Shown: positions 19,912 to 30,951 of the stretch, in pieces | Numbering within the stretch: position 1 is the stretch's first letter | Layout of the letters: the number at the start of each line of letters is the position of its first letter | Notes under the pieces: model-generated | Database searches by the model: none | What the model was told of the DNA's origin: nothing | What the model saw: the letters and a program-made list of their open reading frames with translations, nothing else | NCBI RefSeq assembly: GCF_025698545.1 | Contig: NC_068574.1 | Span: 44,850,014-44,914,013, forward strand | DNA length: 64,000 nucleotides | DNA from: Gossypium raimondii | Lineage: Eukaryota > Streptophyta > Magnoliopsida > Malvales > Malvaceae | Direction: 5' to 3' | Translations under genes and position numbers: made by a program

Positions 19912-22788
19912 TCAACTATTTCGATTAGGGCATGATCGACTTGTATGGCCTAGATTCCTACACCATCCGCACAACTTCTGTTGACTAGCTGTTTCTCAGA
20001 TATCCATATTGTTACGTATTCTAGTGGAGCAAGGTCGACCCTTTGGTTTGCGACGCAATTCTCTATCCGGTAACAGCTTAAAAGGAGCAAGAGATACGGG
20101 CGGCCACTTACGTTCATCTGGGACCGGTGGGAAAACGTGTCTCCATACGTTGTACATGTTTTCTAATTTGTACACTTCATCCACATAACTCATCGGATGT
20201 AGACAGAGTTTCTGACAAGCTGCAATAACATGAGCACATGGATAACGAAGTGCATCAAACTTCCCACAGTCACAAGTCCTGTTTTGCAAGTGTACACGAT
20301 ATTGCCCGCCAACAACACATTGGTGCGGTCTGTCAAACTCTGTCATGTGAAACCATAAATTGTCTCGATCGTGACACACTGTGTGCATGGTGTTTGCCCT
20401 CGCCTTGGCCTTGTTAATTTCTTGAACTACCTTACTGCACCATACATGGCCCCCCTGCATTTGGCCTACATAACTTGCCGCTCGCTTTGGAAATAGCGCC
20501 GCTAAACAGAACTATGTCTCTCGCACAACCGATGTTATCGGTAGATGGCGCGTTCCTTTAAGAACAGAATTTATGCATTCTGCCAGGTTTGACGTCATAT
20601 GGTCATATCGTAGGCCGCCGTCGTATGATTGTGCCCACTGTTCGAAACGTATGTTACAAAGGTAGTCCGCCCCTTCTCCGTTTTGGGATCGTAAAATTGC
20701 CAACATCTCGTGAAAATGATCTGTATTTATTTCATACTCTACCAATATAAGATCATAGCGAATAATTTATACCACTTCTACCAATAAAACTAATTCAAAT
20801 TGACAAACGAAATAACACAGATATAGACTAAATACCCAGGTTGGTTACTTGTCGTTGTTCGCTCTTAGATGGATATTGCCTGTAGTAGTTCGAAGCAACG
20901 TGTCTTAGGCAATATCTATGGTGCGTGCGCTGCCACAAGCTTCCCTCTCGATCAAATGCAGCTAGTATACTGTCGCCTCGATCTGAAATAACACAGATAT
21001 CAGGTTGGGGGCACACATGCCTCCTTAACCTAGAGAGAAAGAAATCCCAGTCATCGGACGACTCCCCCGGTGTTATTGCAAATACAATTGGAAGAATTCT
21101 CCCACAGCCATCCTATGCCACTACAAGCAATAGCCGATGAGTATACCTACCGAACATGAAGGTACCGTCAATTTGTACCAGTGGCTTGCAGTATGGAAAT
21201 GTGTCTCGGCATTGCTTAAAGGTCCAAAACAGGCATTTGAACACTTGGCATCCACGTAGCAATCAGCCGTTGTAGTACGTATGTTCCGTTTCAAGGTCTG
21301 TGATGGCACCTGGGACGTATCTCTCTAGCACCTGACACCACTGCCAAATTTCATTATATGAGGCGACCCACCCACTATGCATCTTCTCCAACGCCTTTTG
21401 CTTAGCTATCCAAGCCTTGCGGTAAGAGGGCGTGTACCCCATTTGGCTACAGATATTAGAAATTAACACCAGCACTGAAGTCCTAGGATCTACTTTTATA
21501 GTGGGCAGTATCAAGCTAGCTAACATAGCTGAATCCATTTTGGGATGATATTGTGAAACACCTACAGAGGGAGTACATTAAATAATGCAACATTGCATAA
21601 TAAAAGTATTATTCAGATACAGTCAATATTGTACCTGCAGCGCATGTATGTGGACCTTTGTATTTTTTTATCTCCCACAACCCTGTCCTTTTCCTTAACG
21701 AAGCGTAAACTTTCCATGAACATGTGCCGTCTTGCACCGCACACTTCGCCTCAAACTTATCAGATTTTGATTTAACGACATGGTAGTTAACGCCGTTTTT
21801 GATGCTATTGTTGTTTCAAAGCACCAATAAAACTATCATTGTTGGTAAACTGATCAACTTCAAGTTCACCGAAATCTACCCCCGAACTTGTACGATCACG
21901 TAACCGGTGTGGTAGATCTGGAAACTCTAACGCATCATCTGCAGACAGGTCGACATTATGCATGTGAGCTGGAGGTGAGTATGCTCTGAATCGTGGATTT
22001 TCTTCCTCATCTGAACTCCTTTCAGCATCTTCAGCTTCTGTTGGAATAGGCTCCGGTTCAGAAAATAAGCCAACTTCTACACCATCCGGCCCGGGCTCTC
22101 GAGGTGGATCCACATCGAAGTCATCTTCTAACCCACAATCATCTACAGCGTACGAGGTCCCCTCACCAGTTGACGTCGTAGGGAGTACGTCATCCCTTCT
22201 TCTGGGCATTTGATAACGTCCCCAATTGGATGTAGATTGCCACCCACTAGAACTTGATACCGTTTCCCAGTACGTATTTCTAGCATCAAACGTCGAGCCA
22301 CCGATGTACATGTCCCATCCACCAACAGAGCGTCTTGCGGGGGATGTGCATTCGACACCGCTACCAAACATGTGTTGTTCCGTATTTTGTAACCCGCTAA
22401 CCGAGTGTCAGCCAGGGGTCGTGTATATATCTCGAAAACCGGTCGCAAGTACATCAGTTGGCGACGTAAATTGTACATATAACTCAATATAAGCTGCTCC
22501 ACTAGCAAGATGAGTCTGCACCACTGCCTCCAAGCTACGAGCAGCTTTTATGTCGAACGAGTTATATGTCATCGGATCAACAGATGAACAAAATCGATAC
22601 GTGATAGACAGAACTTTCATTGGCGTCGTTCCAAAAATTTTACGCCTAATTCTTTTACGAAGTTCTGTCAAATCTATGTTCTGGTTAAAAACCAGTCGCA
22701 CCGTATTATCCGACAAAAAAACAACACCATTCTCGGTGTGGCAAACCTCACCATCGTAGTAAATAACAACACTAATACGTTCACTCAT
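19912..22788 (-). pseudogene. MULE transposase (MuDR type), decayed
   Basis: Read leftwards, the parts of a plant MuDR transposase come in order: a PB1-like N-terminus (MSERISVVIYYDGEV, start 22788), an acidic linker (about 22370-21805), a mostly lost DUF4371/MuDR-linker stretch, then ASLILPTIKVDPRTSVLVLI, the DDE catalytic region with VQIDGTFMFGRYTHR and PDICVISDRGD, a SWIM zinc finger (CDCGKFDALRYPCAHVIAA, about 20270-20210), and a terminal CCHC knuckle CGWCRNLGHTSRSC ending in a stop at 19912-19914. A plausible intron spans about 20747-20837. Damage includes a frameshift near 22400, several stops near 21660-21805, a TAG after LLLVVA (about 21118), and a TGA after RNNMDI. The first two catalytic aspartates are readable but the protein is broken. 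It probably once mobilised this element. Confidence 0.85.
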
Positions 22789-22889
22789 ATTTGAAACTCT
22801 AACCTTCTTAGCCTTTCTAAATTGTTTCTGCTGTGACTTATGCATTCTGAGAACATTCGCTGCCTAATTTATAGCCTCAACCCAAACAT

Positions 22890-23265
22890 GCTACTGTAGC
22901 AAAATCGCGTCCACGACGGCGCGATTTCACAAATTCTTCTCAAATAGCATCCTGCTAGAAGCGATTTTACACTATTTGCTCAAAAACGTCAACTAAAAAT
23001 TATTTTTTCCGGGACCTACTGTAGCAAAAGCGCGTCCATGAGGGCGCGATATCACAAATTCTTCTCAAATAGCATCCTGCTACAAGCTATTTTATACTAT
23101 TTGCTCAAAAACGTCAAAAAAAATTATTTCTTCCGTGACTCATCAGAGCAAAAGCGTCCACGGTAGCGATTTCATAAATTCTTCTCAAATATCATCCTGC
23201 TAGAAGTGATTTTATACTATTTGATCAGAAACGTCAACTCGAAATTATTTATTCCATGACCTAAA
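22890..23265. repeat. Three tandem copies of a ~125-bp unit
   Basis: The unit runs from CTACTGTAGCAAAA(T/G)CGCG through CACAAATTCTTCTCAAATA and CATCCTGCTA to GCTCAAAAACGTCAA. Copies start near 22892, 23017 and about 23139. They lie upstream of the transposase start and inside the right TIR, where MULEs keep promoter and transposase-binding sequences. Confidence 0.8.
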
Positions 23266-23361
23266 AACCCTAAAAAGTCTGAACCCTAAACCCTAAAAGC
23301 CAAAAAAACATAACATGAGAAAATTAGCAAAATCGTGTCCCCCGGAACGCGATACGTGGCA

Positions 23362-23416
23362 CCAGGAAATCGCGTCCACGTCAGCGTGACTTACTGACGT
23401 GGACGCGATTTCCTGG
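23362..23416. repeat. Perfect 23-bp-stem hairpin, right side of MULE
   Basis: Positions 23362-23384 (starting CCAGGAAATCGCGTCCACG) pair perfectly with 23394-23416 around a 9-base loop. It sits about 130 bp from the right end of the element. It mirrors a less perfect hairpin near the left end. Confidence 0.9.
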
Positions 23417-23976
23417 CGCTTACCCTGACATCGCGCTGACATGGGCGCGATTTTTCGGAAAAAGATCCATTTCGGTAAATAATTAAAAATGGGCCCATTT
23501 CGGTAAATTTTGAAAAAAAATGACTTTTATTGGTAAATTGCCCCCATTTTATAATACTTTTTTTGAACTTTTAAGTGTAATATTTTTTTAATTGTGAAAG
23601 TGTAAATAAAATGGAATTTTTGAAAAGAATGTAAATCTTAAATGAACAGACATAAAAGATAAAAGGTTCGCGTTTAAAGCTTCAATGTTTAATAATTTTT
23701 CCTGTAAAAAACCTACCCTCAAAGATATTTAATTTTGCCCGCTCAAACACTCCCCAATTTCCCAAATTCAAAATCCAGTTCATCAAATCAATTTCTTGTT
23801 ACCCAATTTTTCATTATTACCTTTCTATTTTCTGTCAATTTCCAGATCTACTTGAAAAACAAAGTCACTGTTAAAGAACTTGAAAAACTTTCTCATATTC
23901 TCACAACCAAAGAGGAAACTAAGAAAAACCCAAAGCTTTAAATCCAATCAATTCAAACAATATTCTCTTTTTCCAA

Positions 23977-26530
23977 ATGGCATCCTCTGATTCAACCCCT
24001 CCTCTTCCACTCGGCTCTGCTCCTTTACCTCCCGTAATTCCTTTTTCGCCTTCTCTTTTTCTTTTAATTTTTTTGTTTTTGGTTTTTCAAGTTACAGTTG
24101 AAGATTCTTTTTTACAAGTTTGGATTTGGTTAGAAATATTAATAAATCTTTTTACCCATTTTACAGAAAAAGGAGAATATCACTCCAGTGGGTTCAAAAA
24201 TTGCAGTAAGTCTTGGGGTTCCCCCCCCCCCCCCCCGTATTTAAATTATTAATTACTTTTTTTTCTTTTATGAAAAACTTACTTGATTTGATTCATTTCG
24301 TATCTAATTTTTAACTTTGTTTGGGGCTTTAGGAATTGAATGAATCAAGGACTGAGCTACTGAATAGAATTCAAGGGTTGAAACAGGTAATTCTGGAAAA
24401 TGTTTTTTTTTTTTTTTTTTACATTTCCCCTTTATTTTGGGTTATATATATTCCAATTCTGAGTTGAAAAAGCTGTTAATGGTTTCCCCTATTAGGATCT
24501 GAAAAATTGGAGGTCAAAGCTGGACACCCAAGTTAAAATTTATCGAGATGTAAGTTCAGTATGTCTTGCTTTTTTATCTAAAATATTTCAGCCTTTCTGT
24601 TTGTTCATGCTGAGATTGTCTGTTTCATGGCATGCTACTACTTAAGTATTTAACTGTTAAAGTTGCTGAATCTTTTACTATGAAATGAAAGTTCATGTTA
24701 AGAAAATGTATACGTGGATGTTTGTTTCCCGAGAATATACTTATATCATATATGTCTTTGCTGCTCATTGAAGTTTTGGATAGAGTTGCAAACATGTTAG
24801 CAATGAGCTAACTATAGTGACATTTAGAGGCTTTAGGATATAATTACTGGATGTCTGTTGAGGAGGGATTGGCTCCTCCTGGAGAAGTCTTTGAAGTGTT
24901 GTCTTGGGGAACGTGAACCTGGTCCCTCAACAATGGAAGGTATTGTCCCTCGGAGGGTTTTGCCCCCCTCTGTGGAGAGCCGTTTACGGTTTACGGAGGG
25001 GGGCGCCTCGACCGTACGTGAACATACGGCCACCTACCAAAGGCAATGTGAGCGTCTTGCCATTGGTCGGATTCGAACCCCTGACCTATGGAATATAGGT
25101 CACTTGTAGGGGTATATGGTACCACCTCTTGGTGGGTGGTCGTATGCTCATGTATGGTCAAGGCACCCCCCCTCCTTGAACCGTACACAGCTCTCCGTGG
25201 AGGGGGGTGAAACAACATATTTAGACAATGAGCATATACCCATTTAGGACTCATTTCTGTAGCCAACACGTTCTCAAGTCTGAGTAGCATAGATTGAGGC
25301 CAAGGATCTAAAGATTTGTGTTATTGTTTGAAATCATTGATGGAAGAGCTGATTTTGGACTAAGAATACTTGTTAAAGCAATAAATAGTTTTAATTGGAG
25401 TTTCAGGTAGATATCTTAATAAAATCTTTTAATGTCCTTATTTCTTAGGCTAATTTGCATGCAATCTCTTGCAGGAGCTTACTGAACTGAAGAAAACACT
25501 TAATGTGGAAGTTGAGCAACTCCGTTCAGTAAGTTCTCCCTTTACAAATAAAAGAAGATTTTCATTCTGAAACGAGGAGATTTTATGTTAACTAAAATGT
25601 TTCATTCTTGAAATAAGGAATTTCAAGAACTGAGGAACACTCTCCATCATCAACAAGAAGATGTTACTGCTAGCTTAAGAAATTTGGGGGTATGTATAAT
25701 TTAGAACTTTTGTTTGCATTCCTCATCCTCATCTTAGCTTTGGAACTTTTGTTTGCATTCCTCATCCTTATCTTAGCTTTGGACTTCTCATTTTCCTTCA
25801 AGTACGCAAATCTGATGCTTATGCCACACACATATTCGGACATGGGCTATGAGGATATAGTCCTCCTAGAATCCTCCAAAATACAATGAGGCCCTTTTAC
25901 TAGGAGTCAGATTTCATTTTACTCTCTCTTCTAAAAAATGAGTAAATTAGCCATTGTACATTAGATCAAAGAGCAAATTGGTCATTTTTGTTAAAAATTT
26001 TATCCATTTATACTGTTAAAAATTGGCGTGTATGATAGAATAACCAGACAGTAACATGTGGCATGCTATGTATTCCTTATATTAACGTATAATGACCAGT
26101 TTTTAACAATAGAAGTGGATAACATTTTTAACATAAGGATTAGTTTGCTCTTTGATCTAACATAAAATGATTAATTTGCCCATTTTTTAGTAGAGGGGGC
26201 AAAATGCAATCCGACCTCTAGTACAAGGGCCTCCATGGTATTTTTACCAAAACATAGAGAAAATTGAACATTAACCATGTTAGACACACACTCGTATCCA
26301 ACATACTCTAGTCTGAGTAACATAGGCGTATGCTACTTGGTTTTTTACATCATCTATGCTTTTAGAAACTGGAATTTGCTCCTAGGTTGAATCATTTTGA
26401 ACTTTTGCAGCTGCAAGATGTATCAGAGGGTGCAAAAGAGGCTGAAGATCCTAAGGTTAAACTTGAAGGAAAGGATGAGGAAACACTTACTTCACCCATA
26501 AAGGAAAATGGAAATGAAGTAGACATATAG
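23977..26530 (+). CDS. Small coiled-coil protein, seven exons
   Basis: Exons are 23977-24033, 24167-24205, 24333-24386, 24496-24549, 25475-25528, 25618-25689 and 26411-26530 (stop TAG). All borders are GT-AG and all introns are phase 0. The product is 149 residues. A short Ser/Pro-rich head (1-19) is followed by KKENITPVGSKIAELNE, then a continuous charged helix from about residue 33 to 110 (ELLNRIQGLKQDLKNW, ELTELKKTLNVEVEQLRS, EFQELRNTLHHQQED) that looks like a coiled coil, and an acidic tail rich in Glu and Lys. No membrane segment or signal peptide is seen. It resembles a conserved plant protein of unknown function, and I do not assign a role. Introns 4 and 6 contain repeats. The gene appears intact. 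Confidence 0.8.
24970..25204. repeat. Intronic foldback with tRNA-like core
   Basis: Within intron 4, a ~78-base arm (24970-25046) recurs inverted at about 25121-25204 with roughly 80% identity. Both carry GGAGAGC(C/T)GT.TACGGTT and GGAGGGGGG. Between the arms, the minus strand reads GGGGTTCGAATCC, a good RNA polymerase III B-box, after an 8-bp stem TGACCTAT/ATAGGTCA. It could be a pair of inverted SINE-like copies; the cloverleaf is not complete. Confidence 0.55.
25876..26251. mobile_element. TIR element in intron 6
   Basis: The left arm (TACAATGAGGCCCTTTTACTAG) and the right arm, read in reverse (TACCATGGAGGCCCTTGTAC), are inverted over about 150 bp. The shared inner text includes AGATCAAAGAGCAAA. 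Ends are approximate, because the inverted similarity runs slightly past GAGGCCC on both sides and no target duplication was found. It is non-coding. Confidence 0.65.
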
Positions 26531-27185
26531 ATGGGCTTTTATGATGGAATGTGCGTTCTTGTACATATTATTGTTCATGCTGCTTGTTATGAACTACTGT
26601 CATGTATCTTAGGCTAAAATTCTAGTCTACCTTGCTGTCTACCAGAGGAAAGAGCTTTCATCTGAATCCATTGATATGGTATTGGCATTTACTATGGTCA
26701 TGATGAGACCAAAATGATATCAATATTGTCTTCTAGTTTTAGATTGGGTGTTAATAAGTTTTCCTTTATTAAAGCATATGCTTTACTACACAATTTCCTC
26801 AAAAGTACCATAGAGTACTAGTTTTCTTTTTCTTATCAAGGTTTAAGAAACTAGATTAGAGGCCAAACCAATTACCGATTTGACTAATTGAATTAGTTGC
26901 ACCAGTTGGTTTGAATTAAAATGATCTTAAATGTTAAATAATGGTAATAACAACATGCCATGCACTTCGGTTTAATTACAATGTCTTTCTTAAAAATTTA
27001 AGAGGTTATGGGTGCACATCTTACTAACTAGAAAAAAAAAAAAAAAAGACAGTTGGAATTGAATTGGATAGGAAATTGATCGGCATGTTGACTTAAATTG
27101 AAAATTGATTGATATATCGGTTTAGATAAACATGTGAGTCGATGAAAAAATATGTTGCTTTGTGTCATAGCTTGGTGATGATAGT
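26531..27185. other. 3' flank of the coiled-coil gene
   Basis: The first ~200 bp (to about 26700) are the likely 3' UTR. The rest is intergenic with an 18-base A run near 27031. Nothing else was recognised. Confidence 0.45.
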
Positions 27186-27815
27186 TGTTATACTCTAACG
27201 ATGACTTGTGATAGAGCGAGGAATGGCTTAGTAGGAGGCTAGCTTAGTAGGAGCCTAAATAGGTACCCACGGATGCCCCCCATCAAATGCTTTTCATCGC
27301 AACCCTCTTGTCAAAGCATGCAAAACCAACTACCCACAAACATCACCTAAGCTAATTGGGAGGCTATTTACTTTTGGTCTTTAAGGGAGACTACTGAGGG
27401 ATCACTAAGGTATAACAATATTGTACAATTTTAGTAAATAGAATGTCAAAGTAGGATCATACAATATTATTTTTAGTGACAACTAACATGTAACAGACCT
27501 GCCACCTAATTGATCACACGAGTAGCCTATCATCCATATTGCCGATGATGTGGTTCTACTAGACAAAGAGGACCTCCCCTATATACACCCCCAACACATG
27601 AGGCACTAGGTGATCCTTCTTCTTCCAAGCATTTTAACTTTTGACTTAGCCTCCTCCAACCTTTTACTCCATTCAGCTCTATCTTCCTTTCCATATCTCT
27701 TAACCTTCCTTTATATATCTCTTAACCTTGGCTCTTTGTCTGTCACAGGTGAACTAGCTTCCTTACAGCCACCACTTTCTCCTCCTTATTGATCTTTTGC
27801 ATCAATAAATTTCTT
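27186..27815 (+). mobile_element. LTR-like repeat, copy 1
   Basis: It begins TGTTATACTC. It shares with 38227-38765 the blocks GATCACTAAGG, ACAACA/ATAACAATATT..ACAATTTTAGTAA and AGAATGTCA, and the end portion with CTCCTCC, GGTGAA(C/T)TAG and TTGCATCAATA. The two copies are direct and about 550-630 bp. It is probably a solo LTR of a small retroelement; no target duplication was seen and the right end is approximate. Confidence 0.45.
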
Positions 27816-28768
27816 AAAATTTAACAATGTATGAATGTTTGAAAAGTCGTAGCGTAATTGGATTTGGGTGTAATTATCCATGTAATTCTTCCAATTCTCA
27901 CCTTCCACTAAGAGTAGAAAAGTGTAATTAATATGGATTAATTACATCTAATTCGGTGAGACCCACCAATTACAATGGTTACCCAAATATGCCACCCCTG
28001 TTTAATTACAAACAATTATACCGAAATCTAATTATTAAGTGGTTTTCCAAATACTACCTAATGAGTTTATAAACACCCTAAAATAACTTTCTAAACGCAC
28101 TCTAAATGAAGTTGCCAAGTTTTCGATAGCTATCAAAATACCACTCCTGCAAATAACACCTATACTAACACTACTGGCCTCCTTGCGCCACCATATGCCT
28201 CACCAGCTGTCCGACAAGAAAAAAAACAGAACCAAAAGCCACTGTCCTACCAACTCCACCTCTAACGAACCAACAACCCAAAAGCCACGATCCCTGCATA
28301 CCACCGCAGAAAAGAGAACAAAAGAATGTTCTACTACTCAATAGCATATTGAATCAATATTTTGGATTATGGAATCAATCAGAGGGGCCAATTGTTGAAG
28401 TAACCACAGAGTAAGAAATGAAATAGAAATAGAGAACAAATTGCCATTCAAAGAAGCTTGTAAGAATTGAGTTATTCACATTCAGAAGATGATGGGAGCA
28501 TCAACAAGCAAGTAATTTACAAAAGAACTTTGTCTAGTAGTTAGCAGATCTTCTGATTATTCATAAGCAATAACTTAGAAGAGGATACTTTAGAACTAGT
28601 TGTGAAATGTTAAAAGAAAAATGAAAAGACTCACCTACTTATTCACATCAAACACTCTAATGCATGACTCCAAGTAATACAAAATTTTGTCCCCAACAGA
28701 AAATTTATCTGAATTCAAGCTATGTACAATTGAAAATTATAACAAGTTGCAATGCTTTGACATAAAAT
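27816..28768. other. Intergenic DNA and 3' flank of the PP2C gene
   Basis: A stretch around 27840-28080 with GTAATTGGATT and several AATTACA motifs looks like a small degenerate TIR element but has no clear ends. The right part (about 28500-28768) is probably the 3' UTR of the phosphatase gene. Confidence 0.35.
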
Positions 28769-30941
28769 TCATACACAAGTTGATGCCTTAGAAGTGCGAT
28801 GATTCGTTCCGAGAATAATCACCATAACAGTAACATCATCATGGTATTTCCTCCTCCTACCAGCTGGAATGTTCATCAATTCTTCCTTACTGAAACCTAT
28901 GATGGTAAATCCATATCTTCAGAAACTTCGGTGTAATAATAAAACAACTATACAGCCATAGTTACAAACAATGCATTTTGGTTTGACTGTATGGTCTTTT
29001 ATATGAAACTCGGTATATTGACAACCATAAGACACATGCGGTGAAAGAAAATTTTGGTCATTGTTCAAATGAAACTAGAACAAAAGTTTAAATCAGTTAT
29101 AACCGACAGATAAAATTATATATAATTTACCTGCAGAATGCGCTGCTTTTATTACAAGCTGCTCCAAGAGAAATTTTGCAGGATCTCCATAAGGGTTGCT
29201 AGAGATATAAGAAAGAACAAGCTTTACGGCCTCATCATTGCTGAAGAAGTCGAATAAACCATCACTACCAATTATAACAAAGTGATCCGATCTTGATATT
29301 GTGTGCACATTCAGTGATGGTTCGGTGGAGATATATGGGGGGCTAATGAGGTTATGAACTCGAATAATTCCCATCACTGCATCATTCATTTTTTTCTGCA
29401 AGGAATAACAAAAATGATATGCTAATTACGGAAAAGACTGGATCAACAACAATAAGTTGGGTATATAGCAGTTGCCATTGAGCTCACTAATGCTTAAACC
29501 ACAATGTAAATGAGGCAGGTTATGCTCATTTGTTGATACATTAGATGTTATTAAGTCTTGAAGATATAGTTTCGCTGATAAGATGAAGCAAAAGTGGTTT
29601 TTCTTCAGATGTTAAATTTATAGATGAAGGAAAAAAAGTTGCCATTTCTGGGGCTGAGTAATACTTTGCGACTATGGTGCAGTGATTCTTCTCAATAGGG
29701 AAAATTTAGATAACAAAAAATACAAGAAAATTGCAATGTGAAATTCGAGTACCTACCTTTTTCAAGTAACCTACTCCAAATGCACGAGTAACCTTCAATT
29801 TTCCTTTCACTTTTCCAGCTACTACAGGCATAGAGTCATCAGGATGCTCATGCAAGAGTCTAGTTCTTTCAACTTCATTATCAACAGTGTGAATATCGGT
29901 AAGCTGAATAGCTTTCAACTTTTCAGTCCTACCCATGTCATTGGCATCATCATATGTTGCCAATACAGCTCGACTATCACCTAAATTGAGAGTATACATA
30001 TCATTTCCATGCAGGAAAACAACCAAAACACAAGATCCTATTGAAACTAAATCAGGGCGGTCCTCCATTTCCTGTTCTACCATGTACAAGAAATCATTCT
30101 CGGCTTGACTTAGAGCATGTTGGAGGCTATCAAGCACCCCATGCCTAAATGAATCACACGGCACTTCCATTTTACAATCCGCAGTTTTTTTCATCAAGCT
30201 TTCAGCACTTGCATAATTCTTGCCGTCAATCCTAGAAGTGGGTTTTGCCTTATTACCAACCAAACTATCATCATGAAAATATTCAAAACATCCATTTCCA
30301 GTGGGGACGTTCTGCTTTGATTCCCTGTCTAGTAAAGTAAAGTAAAATATTATAGTTTCATATAATGTGCCAGCAAGAAAATCAGCTGCATCCCTTCCAT
30401 TAAAACCATCATAGATTGCACAAAAGAGCCACCCGTTCTCTTCAGAACAGACAGCTTGAACCCTGTCTTCACCTGCGGCTCCACCCGCCATTTGTACTTC
30501 CATAGCATTAAGGAAACTGTCAGTTCTAGAAGGAGCACTCATCGGTTTCAGTAAAAATGAGTCAGTTTCAGGTGAATCAACTGGACTTGGTGAACTGCAA
30601 CTTAAGTTTGAGATACTGCTTTGCAGCGAAGATGATAATATATCCAACCTTGGAAGAGATGGGGAAGAGGGAACCCTCCGAAATGATTTAGGGGAATCCA
30701 AACTAGGAAGAATCTCACCTCCGATCACACCATTACAGATATTCGTGTTGGCCAATGTTGCATTGGCACTTAAGGCAGCACCGGACAAGCAAGAAAAACT
30801 GCCGGTCCTTGGCATTTCACTTCCTGACCAGATTTCACGCCCATTAGCAGCGCTACAAGGAATACCTCTGGGGCTGTTGCACTGATAGCCAAAACTAACC
30901 TTAATTTCCCTTTCAGAATTAATAAAATTTTCTCCTTGCAT
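28769..30941 (-). CDS. PP2C40: Protein phosphatase 2C, PP2C40/POLTERGEIST-like type
   Basis: Three exons (30941-29757, 29395-29131, 28896-28769) join in frame to 525 residues. The protein is a metal-dependent Ser/Thr phosphatase of plant PP2C clade C (POLTERGEIST-like); length and the N-terminal signature (FGYQCNSP, SFSCLSGAALSANATLANTN, LPSLDSPKSFRRVPSSPSLP) fit PP2C40. Catalytic landmarks are GEDRVQAV (157-164), YDGFNGRDAADF (177-188), LNLGDSRAVLA (318-328), GSDGLFDFFSNDE (438-450) and YHDDVTVMVI (501-510). D178, D440 and D503 are the expected metal ligands. The DGH of classical PP2Cs is DGF here, as in this clade. In the usual LTxDH motif the Asp is Ile (LTDIH, 347-351). The start at 30941 follows a good acceptor TCTCTTTCAG/CCTATA. 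Relatives act near receptor-kinase signalling; the specific role is not shown by sequence. Confidence 0.92.
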
Positions 30942-30951
30942 TATAGGCTGA

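Larger units (their letters stand above)
16078..23543. mobile_element. Mutator-like element carrying PMD gene and transposase
   Basis: The termini are GGGTAATTTACC (16078) and GGTAAATTGCCC (ending 23543), inverted copies with one mismatch. The TIR similarity continues for about 100 bp through ATAAAAG, GGGCCCATTTT and TTTTTCCG blocks. A perfect 9-bp duplication CCATTTTAT flanks it (16069-16077 and 23544-23552). It is 7466 bp long. Inside are a plant-mobile-domain gene reading rightwards and a MULE transposase reading leftwards, converging on a telomere-like repeat zone. Both genes have stops and frameshifts, so the copy is dead. It is one of the best-bounded elements in the window. Confidence 0.9.

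Noticed and set aside
25050..25120. Functional tRNA gene on the minus strand
   Set aside because: A B-box-like sequence is present, but the T stem has only two pairs and no acceptor stem or complete cloverleaf can be drawn.
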